Below are positions 35,583 through 47,119 of a DNA stretch of 64,000 nucleotides, piece after piece. Within the stretch, counting starts at the first letter, position 1. Each line of letters starts with the position of its first letter. The notes beneath the pieces are model-generated. The model was not told where the DNA came from, searched no databases, and worked only from the letters and a program-made list of their open reading frames with translations. Position numbers and translations under genes: made by a program. This DNA comes from Diphasiastrum complanatum (Eukaryota > Streptophyta > Lycopodiopsida > Lycopodiales > Lycopodiaceae), in contig CM055109.1 of NCBI GenBank assembly GCA_029204225.1, forward strand, positions 23,464,422 through 23,528,421. The letters run 5' to 3'.

Positions 35583-38500
35583 GAAAGCTTTATTAATGTC
35601 TTTTCCATGCCAAAAGGCATATAAGACTAGTAAATGTACATGTCAAGTATGTGATAACCATAGGAGCGTATGAAACATCTCCAAAACAGTAACAAAAGTA
35701 GCAAGTCTAGAGCTAAAGCTATAAATTGAAATAGATGTGATGCTATAAGAAACAAGTGGGAGCATGTATACTGCTAACAGTCAGTCCTGTCCTGTTGGTG
35801 CTGATGCTATAAAAGGATGTAATACGGCCTGCGGCATGAAGGGCCACTGGTGGTCTTTGACGTCGTCTGATAGGATGAAGAGGTCTCCTCGTGATAGGTC
35901 GAGTAGCTCGTGCTGCAACACGCTGTCTCTGGTCTCTGTGGGCAAGTAGGTCATCATCATCATTGTCGTCACCGTCATCAAATTGTCCTTTCCGAAGAAA
36001 GAAGTGATTTGAGGCTGAGAAACCTGTCTCGGCTGGGCTGTCTGATACAAATCCTGTCGTAGTATAAACATCTCTCGTATCATGAGTGCTGCGCATCGGG
36101 AATCCTCATAAGCTATGAGCGATCGTAAGGTGACAGGTGTGTCTCGGAACAAACAGTGGTATTGCCCTCTGATCTCGTAATAATCGGGCACCTAAAGATA
36201 AAGTGCTCCTCTGACTTCACCTCCTCTAAAGAGCATAACTGGCAAATCCGCTCCTCTCTCAGGGTACCCTGGAATCTACCAGTCTCAATAGCCAACTGAT
36301 GTGATGATACGGGGAGCTGTCCCAATGTAAACCTGAGGTAATGTGATAGTCTCGAGTCCAAATAATGCGGTAAGACCAGGAACTCTGCTATGTCAAGCTC
36401 AATAAAATGAGTCCAGTAGTAGCCGGGTTTAACCCCAAGCTGTCACCCCCAAGTACGGTCGAGATAGGCCCGATATAAGATGCGCCTGATATACTGATGA
36501 GTACCGGAGGGGAGCTCTGTAATGGAGATACCAAATGACTCAAGGAGGAACTGGGATGCCTGAGAGAACCACGATAGTCGATAACCCTGGTCATGAAGAA
36601 AGTGTGAGGAAACAAGTGCTGTCTGTGTATATCTCATATCCTCATCGGGCAGATCCTGGATTCTCTGAATGTATGTGATAAGCTGGAACGCGGCATATAT
36701 CTGAATTGGGTGGAACGACAAACTCTGCAAGAAGGATCTCATGTCGAACGGAGGGCTTCGCCCGAATCATACGAGCCAACATGGTGGTCTGCAATCGTGA
36801 AATGCTGGCCCAATGTGGTGAAGGGAGGCCGTTGCACCATGTATTTGGTGCATATAAGGCTGTGGGGGTGACAATAGTATCAAAGAGTCTATACTTACTG
36901 CGAGCATCTCGGATGAGCTTTCTGAAACATAACCGCTCAAGCTGAACAAGAGAGGAATGCCCCTTCCCAAGTCGGGTGGTGGCAGCCTGCCGCATGCTGA
37001 AGGTAGGACCAAAAAAGAGTATCCCCAAATAGGTATAAGAGGAAACTACCTCTAAGGCCTGTCCATCTAGGATGAGCTCCTGGCGCTGCATGAAGGCTCG
37101 AGAAGCGTTGAAGACCATAACCTTGGTCTTCGCAGTGTTCACCCCCAACCCCCATCTGGTACAAAATCCCTGTAAACAATCCAGCTGCCTCTGCAAACCC
37201 TCTCTGGTCGGGGATACTAGTACTACATCATCCGCATAAAGGAGAATAGCAATCAGAATGGTGCCAAGTCTACAGCCACCCCCGCCACATTGTGAGATGA
37301 CTCGCTCTAACTCATCAATATACAATCCAAAGAGAACCGGTGAAAGAGAGCACCCCTGTTTCACCCCAATGGTGCTCCAAATGTGATCAGATAGGCCACT
37401 GCTATGTCGGAAACATCCCAAGACCTTCTCATAAAGAGCCATCACTGCTAAAACAATATCTGTGGAGAAACCAAGGTCACGAGGTCTCTGAATGAGCAGG
37501 GAGCCTGGTACGGAATCGAAGGCTTTCCTGAAATCTACAAAACAGCAGTAAACCCTCTCTGTCCTGTACTTAGCTTCCTCAATCAAGGCTCGAAGTGTAA
37601 AAATATGGTCAGTGGTAAAATAATGAGATCGGAAACCTGCCTGCCCCAATGCATGTAATCTCCGAGCTTCCGCCTCTGAACTCACTGCAGACTGGAGTAT
37701 GGTACCATAGAGATTCGTGAGAATATGTCCGATCATGATGGTGCGGTAATTACCAGGAATCATGGGATCACCATTTTTATGAATAGGGTGGATGATGTTG
37801 GTGCACCAGGATGAGGGGAAACCAGAGACAACGGCGGAATTGAGGAGAGTGGCTAGTGTGGGAGCAAGGAGGTCGGAAGCATGGGTTAGGAGTTCAGATT
37901 CAAGGTCTTCGATATCTCTTGCTTTATGGGACTTCATTCTCTTGATGGCCGTAAGTACCATGTCAGATGTGAAGAAGGTGAATTCAGAGGGGCGTGGGGA
38001 GATAGAGATGGGTGCGTCAGTGGGTATGGTATAGAGTTTGGTAGCATATTCGGTCCATATGCGAAGGTCATCCAGGAGGGGTGGTGGAGCATGAGGGATA
38101 AACTCATGCCAAAAGGCGCCTGAAGAGGAACTGAAGAGAAGATCAACAAGACGCGTTCCTTCGGAGTCATCATAGATACGCTTTTTTCGGCGGAGTGTGC
38201 CGACATTCAGCATCATACCACGGGGGGTGTGTGGGTCGTATCGATGAGGAGCGGGTGCCTCTACTTTTATGGGGTTTAGATGGAAAAGCAAGGGAAGTAG
38301 TGGTATGAAGACTATCGTGAGGGAAGGAATGGAGCAAGGAGGTTAGGAACTCCTGGTAGACTGGTGTATAGAGAGAACTGAATGTATACCTGGGTGCCCG
38401 TGTAAGCAGGGGGTGTGAGGATGGCTGGGGAGGTGGGAGGCGGTCGATAGCGAAGGAGAGAGGAGTGATCAGAGAGTGGTGGGAGATACATGAAAATCAG

Positions 38501-39240
38501 AGATGAGAGGTATGGAAGATGGTGATCCCATGAGGTAATCCACAACACTATGTCCACCACTGTGAGGGTGACAAGTATAACTGCCGGATTTTGGCCAACA
38601 AGTTAGGCCATTGTAAATGGCTAACTCATGGGCCTCTTCAAACTGCAACAAATGCTCACCGTAAGGGGTAGTAGGTCCCAAGCTGTCCTCTGAAATCCTG
38701 GTAACTCCCATGTCATCGCTGTCAAGGGCATGAACGCTGTTGACTGCCGTGAAGAGGTTCGGGCATTAAAATCCCCAGTGAGGAGAATATGCCCCCGCTC
38801 TGCGAATCTGACAATATCAGGCGATAAATCAAGGTAGGGTGAACCTGTGCCCTCAACAAAGGACGAAGACTCTGGAGGAAAATAACATGCCACCACAAAG
38901 GGGTCCCTGTCCAAACCAATATCCTGCCCAGCAATACAAATCCATATATACCGTGCATGCTCGTCGTGTCTGATGAACTCGATGCTCGGATGAAGTGACT
39001 CTCTATATAAACATGCAATACCTCCGGATCCACGACCGCTAGCTGATCTAGTCTCAAGTCTGTACACGGAATCCCATCTGTATCCTGAAAAAATAGGTAA
39101 TCCTTTCTCCTGACTCTCATGAGTCTCCATAAAGAGCAGTAAATCTCTGTCAGTGATGAAATCGATCAAGTCGCCAGCAATGGAAGATGAGTGTAAACCA
39201 TCACAGTTCCATTCTCCAATTCGGAGATGGTGTGGATGGG
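35583..39240 (-). mobile_element. LINE retrotransposon, 5'-truncated
   Basis: In minus orientation it has an APE-type endonuclease, reverse transcriptase and a C-terminal CCHC-like finger, then a 3' UTR ending AATAAAG and a pyrimidine tail (TTTC)n(CT)n rather than poly(A). The 5' end (39240) starts within the first strands of the endonuclease and abuts hAT-derived sequence, consistent with the 5' truncation usual for LINEs. Confidence 0.85.
36113..39233 (-). pseudogene. LINE ORF: endonuclease, RT and zinc finger
   Basis: Endonuclease (39233 to ~38460): RIGEWNCDGLHSS, METHES, LLTGDFNAR and a terminal SDHS; frame breaks occur near 38700 and 38500. RT (36642-38291, 549 residues open) has FVDFRKAFDSV, GVKQGCSLSPVLFGLYID and LLYADDVVLVSP, all with catalytic Asp present. 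A downstream frame has a LINE-type finger CQLCSLEEVKSEEHFIFRC (C-2-C-11-H-4-C). The enzyme would nick DNA and prime reverse transcription at the target. The RT itself is intact; endonuclease and tail are broken. Confidence 0.87.
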
Positions 39241-39472
39241 GCCCCGGGCACAGGATGAGGCCCAGAGCCTAGAGCATTTGTATTCAGATGCCCAACTAGA
39301 CGACTTGATTGCCACATTGGATTCAGAGGCCTAGCAGATGCCGAGCGTCAGGGCACCCCCATCATCTCTTGCCAGCATGCCATACACAGAGTCTCAACCA
39401 AAGCAGCTACATGACGTGCCTCTAGTTCCTCCAGTTCCTCAGAGGGTATATGTGCGTCGCACAACACCTCCA
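39241..39472 (+). pseudogene. hAT copy 1 transposase C-terminal exon, left part
   Basis: The translation parallels copy 2 (LYSDAQLDDLIA, LDSEA, QMPSVRAPPSSLASMPYT, VPPVPQRVYVRRT). One stop (TAG) sits where copy 2 has a Gln codon in LDSEAQQM. It is cut at 39472 by copia-1 and continues at 50953. Confidence 0.85.
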
Positions 39473-39746
39473 AGTTAGAATTAAAGTAGAACTACTGTGT
39501 TACTGTACTGTGGGTCCTATAAGTAGATAAGGATCAGTTGGCCTCGCCACGAGGCGAGTCGACGGGACACGCGTCCCGCCAACAGCAACCTGGGCCATGC
39601 ATGGGTTGCGTGAGTGAAGAACTATATGTACAGTGTATTTTCATTTTGAGAAATACAGTTGCTATGTGAGCTTGCTGTGAAGAGTGTTTTCTGTCTGTGT
39701 TACTGTGTAGCATGATCTGTGTTCCTGTTCGAAGCAAATTCTAAGT
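39473..39746 (+). repeat. copia-1 5' LTR
   Basis: It starts AGTTAGAATTAAAG and ends CAAATTCTAAGT, immediately before the PBS and immediately after the target duplication. The ends are inverted repeats (TTAGAATT/AATTCTAA) but lack the usual TG...CA. Confidence 0.85.
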
Positions 39747-39759
39747 TGGTATCAGAGCC
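39747..39759 (+). other. copia-1 primer-binding site
   Basis: TGGTATCAGAGCC is a perfect plant copia PBS for initiator Met tRNA, abutting the LTR without spacer. Confidence 0.9.
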
Positions 39760-41046
39760 CTACAGGGAGTGTACACAATACAGTGTCGCCGTTGAAGAGA
39801 GCTTCGGGAGAAGAGTCTTCTGAGAGTTCAGGGTTTACAGCGGGTTGGAGACGGAAAGTGAAGCACTAGTGCACAGATTCTAGCACACATAAGCCTGCTA
39901 AACTTGAGATTGTAAGAGTTGTCTGCTGAATCAGAACTTTAGCCAAACGGAATTCTAAAATTCCGAAGGGACGCTGCTTGGTGTTTGCAATCAGTGTGCA
40001 TCCAAACGGACACCGTTTGACGAACGGTCTAAAGCAAAAGGTTACTAGTAGCTGGGCGACCTCTGTGTGGAAAGAGTTTGGTAAAACAGTGGTCAGAAGA
40101 CAACGTTGAAAGCAGGCTGCTTGTTACAAGTTGGGGTTTGCAGATGCAAAGTCTCAGATCTTGCTCTTTTTATGAGCTTCTTCAAAGCTGTAAAAGCGTG
40201 GTAGGGGGCGCCCCGGTGAAGATTTGAGAAGGCCGTGGGCAGCCACATTGGATATGTGGTGTAGAGACAGTTTGCCTTCAAGCTAGCAAAACCCTTGTAA
40301 GAGCTGCCATAACTCCAAAAACCCGTGAGGAGGAGAGCATGGCTCCCACGCGTCCAACCGTGCTGAAAGCATAGTGGCCCGAAGGAGTTAGCGTCCCCAG
40401 GAGACGAGTTCGGCGCGCGGGCAGGCTGGTGACCGGAGGATAAGCTCCTACGTGGATTGACGGTAGTGATCTGGAAAAGGAGGACCGTCAGATCAAAACT
40501 GATCGTTGGAAGCTCTTGAAATGGACCCATGAAGGGTTGAAGGGGGGCCTTGAAGAAAGCTAAAGGGAGTTGAAGGGTAAATTGGCCCTCAACTTCATTA
40601 AAAATTTTCAAGTTGAAATTGGAGTTGGGTCCCTTCACAAGTAAAGTTTGAAGTTACTTCAATAAGAAGAAACAGTTCAAAAACTAGAAAAGTCCCTATT
40701 TTTTGGTCCTTTATCCGTTTTGACCCAAACGAAAGGCTATAACTTCCAAATGAAGGGCACCCGAACTGTACCTGCAAGTACGGTACCACAAAACATAGTG
40801 ATTGCAACGGAGAAAGCGTTCGGAGCGCGCCAAAAGTGATTTTACCATTCCATTGGGCACGTAGTTGGGAGTTGGTGACAAAGTGCATTTCGGAAGGTGA
40901 CGCCGATTTGGCTTTTAATTTGGCAGAAAAGCGGCGGGTGGCCTGGTAAGGAAAAAATAGCAGGTCATTATTTTTGACTTATGACATCACAGTTGGCCTC
41001 GACATACAGCTTATAGCCTACGGCTGCAGTATCAGGCTGTTTTGGG
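39760..41046 (+). other. copia-1 leader
   Basis: A 1.3-kb untranslated leader, long for a copia element. A 181-codon ORF on its minus strand (40093-40638) has no recognisable motif and is probably spurious. No internal promoter motif was identified. Confidence 0.5.
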
Positions 41047-41564
41047 ATGGCGAACATGGGAGAGTCCATTTTGAGTGAAAGTAGCAAATTGGACGGGATT
41101 TCCAACTATGCAGTGTGGAAATTCAAAATAAAAAGCGTATTGATAGAGAAGGAATTGTGGGATATCGTCACGGGTGACGAGAGAAGACCGGCAAACAAAA
41201 CTGACATCAAAGTATTTGATAGAAGAGCAAGAAGAGCCCTGACTTATATCAACTTGTTAGTAAAGGATCACATCATTACCCACATTTGTGATGCTGTTAC
41301 ACCCAAACAGTCATGGGATGTACTAAAGGAGCACTTCGAGACGTCAAATCCGTCAAGAATCATGTTTTTGAAGTCAAAACTGAATAGTGCCCACATGGAG
41401 CAAGGAGAGCACATTCAGACGTATATGACCAGAATCAAGACAATGAGGGATGAACTGCACTCTATTGGTGAGCACACACGTGATGTGGAGCTGGTGCACA
41501 ATGCATTGTGCGGCATTGCAGAACCCTATCAGATGTTTGTGAGCGGAATAGCATCAAGAGCACA
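41047..41564 (+). pseudogene. copia-1 gag, N-terminal part
   Basis: An open frame starting MANMGESILSE with copia gag signatures: LDGISNYAVWKFKIKSVL, KELWDIV, ARRALTYINLLV, WDVLKEHFE and MRDELHSIGEH. It is cut near 41565 by copia-2. The remaining gag, with the zinc knuckle, is at 47120-47340. Confidence 0.88.
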
Positions 41565-41842
41565 GATGTGTTTTTGACACATTTTTAGTGGCTGAAATTT
41601 TTCTGTTTTTGAGCCTGGAAGAAGGTCCTACCATCTGCTCCATTAGCACATTGAGTGCACACCATTTTACCACAAAAGTTCTGGTTGTGGTTTTGGCTTC
41701 ATTGGAAGCCTGCATATTAGTTAGTATTGTGGTGTATTGCAATCTATAGTGCTCATTAATTCAGCTTTGATCTTGCTGATTTTTTAGTAGATTTTGGCCT
41801 GGATTCTGTTTTTCCCATCTACTATTAGCTGAATTTTCAGAA

Positions 41843-42548
41843 ATGGCTAAAGAATTTGAATCTATAGGTTCTTTGTTCAATGAAGATAGGTTGGATGGAA
41901 CTAATTTCTCCTTGTGGTGCTACATGATCAAAAACCTCCTTATTGCTAAAGGTTTGTTTGAAGTTTTAAGTGGTGATGAAGAGAGGCCACCTAGTTTGGC
42001 ACCTACTACACCGTCAAGAGCTACTTCTTCAACACAGGTGGAGGTGTCTTTCGAAGAACAAAAGAAGTGGGATCGACGTGACGCACAAGCACATTCGGTC
42101 ATAGCGCTATCCGTGAAGAGATCAATCCTACCTCACATTCGATCATGCAAGACTTCCAAGAGTGCTTGAGAAGTACTTGCCAAGATGTTCCAAGTGAGGT
42201 GAAAGTGCTTTTTCTACGTAATCAACTCTCAACATTGAAGATGCAAGAGGGTGATACGCTTTCCAATGACTTAATGAAGATCAAGGATCTTCGTGAAGAG
42301 CTTCTTAACATTGACGAAATTGTCGAGAACTCTCAATTTGTTTCAATTACCCTTAATTCACTTCCTCATTCCTATCTTCCATTTGTGTCTACTTTAAGCA
42401 TATCTCTTAGGGGACAGCAAATCTCCTTTGAAGAGCTTGTTGGCTTACTTCTCCAAGAAGAGCAAACAAGGATTAATTTTGGTGAACAAGAAGATCAAGC
42501 CGCCTTCACCAAAGGCAAAGGCAAGGGCAAGTGGAAAGGAAAGGATTG
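41843..42548 (+). pseudogene. copia-2 gag
   Basis: Starts MAKEFESIGSLFNEDRLDGT with copia gag features (NFSLWCYMIKNLL; then DLMKIKDLREELLNIDE, LLLQEEQTRINFG). A frameshift near 42150 splits it. It ends in a basic GKGKGKWKGKD and runs straight into pre-integrase sequence: the zinc knuckle and the whole protease are deleted. Confidence 0.85.
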
Positions 42549-45527
42549 ATTGTAGAATTTAAAGAAGACAAATGTCTTATAAAAGACCCAAAGAGATCAC
42601 TTTTAATTGTTGCTTCGGGAACATTGCGAGGAGGTTTGTTTTTGTTGGATATTTGTGAACCTAAAGCTTTGACATCCTTTGGTCTTGTGGCTACTAATTC
42701 ACATGCATTGGAGTTGGCTAAACTATGGCATGCGAGGTACGGGCACCTCAATTTTGGAAGTTTGAATATGTTGAAGAAATTCAACATGGTGGAAGGCATT
42801 CCAAATATGGAGCATCCCGAAGGACATGTCTGCGAAGGATGCATACTTGGTAAGTTTCAACGGAAGCCTTTTCCTATTGATGGGACTATCAAAGTTGGTG
42901 ATAAGTTTGCCTTAATTCATAGTGATGTATGTGGTCCAATGAGGACCGAATCCATTGGTAAATACAAGTACTTCGTTACTTTTATTGATGGCAAGGTTTA
43001 CATGGATCTTTCCTATGAAGGCAAAATCTGAAGTTTTTCAACGCTTCAAAGATTTTCTAGCTATGATAGAAAATCAATTTGGGCATACTTTGAAGATACT
43101 ACGTATCGACTGAGGAGGGGAATACATTAAAAGTACGTTCGACACGTTTCTTTAAAGCAAAGGCATTTTACATCAAATGACTACACCTTACACACCGCAA
43201 CAAAATGGTGTTGCCGAGAGGAAAAATCGCACAATCATGGAGATGGCTCGTTGCATGCTTAAGGCAAAGGGCATTCCCCACAAGTTTTGGGCTGAGGCGG
43301 TTATTACGGCGGCATACATTAGTAATCGGTGTCCAACTAAAGCCTTGAAGATTTTGACTCCTTATGAAGTTTGGTATGGTAAGAAGCCATCGGTTTCTCA
43401 CCTTCGCACTTTTGGTTGCACGGCTTATGCGTTTATTCCCGATAAGCTAAGATCCAAACTAGATGATAAAGGAGTAAAATGCATTTTTATGGGCTATAGT
43501 AGTGACAGTAAAGGCTATAGATTGTTTAATGTGGATACTAACATAGTCATAGTGAGTCGTGATGTTCATTTTGATGAGAAGAACTCCTATGATCTTGCGC
43601 CCATTCATGTCATGAAAGGGGACATCCCCTAAGATGACTATGTTGAAGTGTTTCCAAATTTGGTATCACCATCTAATGTTGAAGAGGAGGGACTGCCATC
43701 ATCCTCTAATGGACAGCCCACTAGTTCTTCAAGCGAACAACCCATAATTCATCAAGAGGAGCAGATTTATGAAGAGGAATGGCCTGTTGAAAACTTTGGA
43801 CAACATAGCCCAATTTCAGAGCACTTTGGACAGCAAAGTGTTGACAGTTCAGATCTTTTGGACAGCAAAGCGTTGATCAAAGTAAGGCTGTTGGCCAGCC
43901 TAAACCAGTCCCTAAATGGCTGTTGCAGACTTTGTTGGACAGCAAAGTGAACTGCTTCTATGAAGGGAAGACTCGTGCCTCATCTAAATCAGTAGAATTT
44001 GCTGATTTTTCTGATTTTGCTCTTACATCTATTGAGGATAGTGCAATAGAACCTGTTTTCTATGAGCAGGCCAAAGGAGTAGAATGTTGGGAGGACGCGA
44101 TGAAAGAGGAGTATGACTCACTCATAAAGAACCAAACATGGGTTCTTGTTGATCTTTCGCATGGAAAGAAAGCAATTGGCTGTAAATGGGTTTATAAGAT
44201 CAAGTACAAGTCCGATGGTACTGTTGAAAGGTACAAGGCAAGACTTGTTGCCAAAGGTTATGCGCATAAGGAGGGCATTGATTATGAGGAAACTTTTGCA
44301 CCTACCGCACGAATAACTACCGTAAGGATAGTCATTGCTTTGGCTGCTCATCACGGTTGGCGTATGCACCAACTTGACATAAAGACAGCCTTCTTCAATG
44401 GTGATCTTAATGAGGAAGTTTACCTTCAGCAACCTGCTGGTTTTCTGGTTGCAGGTCAAGAAGACAAAGTGTGTCTTCTCAAGAAGGCTCTCTATGGACT
44501 AAAACAAGCCCCAAGGATGTGGTATCAAAAGATACACACATACTTTTGTGATTGTGGGTTTTCTAACAGTCTTAGTGAATCTACGCTTTATGTCATGCAT
44601 ACATCTGAGTTTATCATCATTATTTTGCTATATGTTGATGATATTATCATTACGGGTAGTAATGAACAATATATTGCAGCCTTAAAATCTGATCTTGCTT
44701 CAGTTTATGATACATCAGATTTAGGCCAATTGCATTTCTACCTTGGTCTTGAGTTTTTGCAAGGAAAAGTTGGAATCTTCATTACCCAACAGCGGTACAT
44801 TACGCAGATTGCAAGCTGGTTGCTACACCAATTGAGACGGGCCTGAAGTTAAGTAATCAAAGTGGTGGTGAACCATTTGATACTACACTATATTGTCAAG
44901 CGGACATATCTTATAGTGTTTCCCTCATGAGTCAATTCATGCATGCTCCGTTGACATCACATTGGAAAGCATTGAAGCGGATCCTTCGATATTTTTAAAG
45001 AAGTAAAACACTTGGTCTGTTTTATCCTTCTAGTGATGATGCATGTTTGGCTGGTTTTTGTGACTTGGATTGGGGTGGAGATCAAGACACTAGACGCTCT
45101 ACTAGTGGTCATTGCTTTTTCATCGGAAATTTTGCAGTTTCTTGGTTAAGCAAGAAGCAGCCCACCGTTGCTACCCTCAAGTGAAGCAGAATATAGAGCA
45201 ACGTTTTCAGCCACTACGGAGTGTATATAGCTGAGACAATTACTTGTCGATATGAAGCATGGCCAGCCCTCAGCTACTCTCCTATGTACGGATAGTGAAA
45301 GTGCTATTGCCATTGCACGAAATCCAGTATTTCATGCAAGAACAAAGCATATCGAGATCCACTATCACTTTGTTCGGGAGAAGCTTCATAATGGCGACAT
45401 CACGCTTGAATATTGTCCCACGGAGGATAATATTGCAGATGTGTTCACTAAGGCATTGCCTAGAGTTCGATTTAAAGCTCTTTGTGAAGCTTTAAATTTA
45501 AAGCAACATGCCGATTTTCTTACTTAG
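42549..45527 (+). pseudogene. copia-2 pol: IN-RT-RNase H, protease missing
   Basis: Pre-integrase finger LWHARYGHLNFG ... CEGCILGK (42720-42850). Integrase has HSDVCGP, GGEYI (after a stop near 43110) and PQQNGVAERKNRT with the catalytic Glu. RT (43923-44846) has [43 protein letters not shown] and an intact YVDD (LLYVDDIIITG). RNase H runs ~45000-45527 ([48 protein letters not shown]). Stops lie at ~44846, 44998 and 45230, and a short deletion at ~44890 removes part of the thumb. Confidence 0.87.
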
Positions 45528-45570
45528 TGAATACATGTCGTTTCTACATGTCATTTTCATTTAAGGAGGG

Positions 45571-46012
45571 TGTTGAATAATAAACGTAAATGATGTAGAA
45601 GCCATAGGTTACTATGACCCAAAAGGCCGAGATCTGTGTAACCATGGTCATTTATATTTTAGGCCCAAGTTAGTATGAAACTAACTTGTAGGGACTCGTG
45701 GGTCTACTAGGGGCCTATACATGTGAATTAAGTACCTAACTTGTTATTTGGGGTACTTAATTATTTTATGTAACTTATGGTAGCTAGATAGCCATTAGTC
45801 AAGTTATTGGACAGCCAACAATCATGAAGGTAGATAGCCATCTTGGACTACTTATATGTAGCCATTCATTTGTATGATACACACTTTTGTTAAGCAATCT
45901 ACTGTTCATATTGGCTGTCCACAAGTTTCTACAAGAGGGTCATCTAACCATCTCTCTCTTCTCTTTGAGAATACTTTGTGTTAATGAATAGTCTTGATTC
46001 TGGATTCCTACA
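45571..46012 (+). repeat. copia-2 LTR (plus orientation)
   Basis: 442 bases from TGTTGAATAATAAACG to GATTCCTACA, preceded by the PPT AAGGAGGG. Its reverse complement recurs at 46686-47116. Confidence 0.9.
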
Positions 46013-46685
46013 CCACTTACAATTTCAAACAAACTTTTAGCAATAAGGAGGTTTTTGATCATGTAGCACCACAAGGAGAAATTAGTTCCATCCAACCTAT
46101 CTTCATTGAACAAAGAACCTATAGATTCAGATTCTTTAGCCATTTCTAAAAATTCAGATTGCAATACACCACATGCAATAGTTCTTTCACAAGAAGATAT
46201 AGGTGGCTGTATTCTGCTGAAATAACAGAATACTAACTAATATGCAGGCTTCCAATGAAGCCAAAACCACAACCAGAACTTTTGTGGTAAAATGGTGTGC
46301 ACTCAATGTGCTAATGGAGCAGATGGTAGGACCTCCTTCCAGGCTCAAAAACAGAAAAATTTCAGCCACTAAAAATGTGTCAAAAACACATTTGTCTTCA
46401 AGGTAGATGGGCGCCCTCCTCCAAGAAGAAAATCTGAAATTTAAAGCATGTAATCTAATTTCAATCACATGAAAACTAGTTGAGCATGGGCACCCTATTG
46501 CTGGCTCCCAAATGAGTGGAGGTTCCAAGCTTTTCCCTGCAATTTCCTGCACAAAAAACAAGGAGCCGAACAGTTCTCTCTCCACAAAACTCAGAAAAAT
46601 TTTGATTTTTATGAACCAAAAGAGGTGGCTGCCTATTGGGTGCCCTCCAGCAAGCAATCAATTCTGAAAAATGGCTCTGATACCA
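46013..46685 (-). pseudogene. inverted copia-2 leader and gag start
   Basis: Minus-strand gag starts MAKESESIGSLFNEDRLDGT (ORF 45940-46164) and stops being gag at 46013, where an LTR end is joined after AAGTGG. The leader runs up to PBS 46673-46685 (TGGTATCAGAGCC on minus). It closely matches the plus-strand arm at 41565-41960. Confidence 0.87.
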
Positions 46686-47116
46686 TGTAGGAATCCAGAA
46701 TCAAGACTATTCATTAACACAAAGTATTCTCAAAGAGAAGAGAGAGATGGTTAGATGACCCTCTTGTAGAAACTTGTGGATAGCCAATATGAACAGTAGA
46801 TTGCTTAACAAAAGTGTCTCATAAAAATGAATGACTACATATAAGTAGTCCAAGATGGCTATCTACCTTCATGATTGTTGGCTGTCCAATAACTTGACTA
46901 ATGGCTATCTAGCTACCATAAGTTACATAAAATAATTAAGTACCCCAAATAGCAAGTTAGGTAATGTATAGGTCCCTAGTGGACCCACGAGTCCCTACAA
47001 GTTAGTTTCATACTAACTTGGGCCTAAAATATAAATGACCATGGTTACACAGATCTCGACCTTTTGGGTCATAGTAACCTATGGCTTCTACATCATTTAC
47101 ATTTATTATTCTAACA
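46686..47116 (-). repeat. copia-2 LTR (inverted 5' LTR)
   Basis: On the plus strand it runs TGTAGGAATCC ... TTCTAACA, the reverse complement of the LTR at 45571-46012 with minor differences (431 vs 442 bases). Confidence 0.9.
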
Positions 47117-47119
47117 AGC

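Larger units (their letters stand above)
41565..47116 (+). mobile_element. copia-2, nested in copia-1, with inverted end
   Basis: Plus-strand part: leader from 41565 (no 5' LTR), gag, pol, PPT (45561-45570) and LTR (45571-46012). Directly joined at 46013 is a minus-strand piece: gag start, leader, PBS (46673-46685) and LTR (46686-47116). The LTR 3' CA end therefore abuts the interior of gag of an inverted copy. About 370 bases of leader and gag are present in both arms. Confidence 0.88.

Noticed and set aside
35449-35673. ORF with Arg-Glu repeats near the LINE
   Set aside because: Same cause: a (GA)n tract.
40093-40638. 181-codon minus-strand ORF in the copia-1 leader
   Set aside because: No motif, no start context, and it sits in a retroelement leader.
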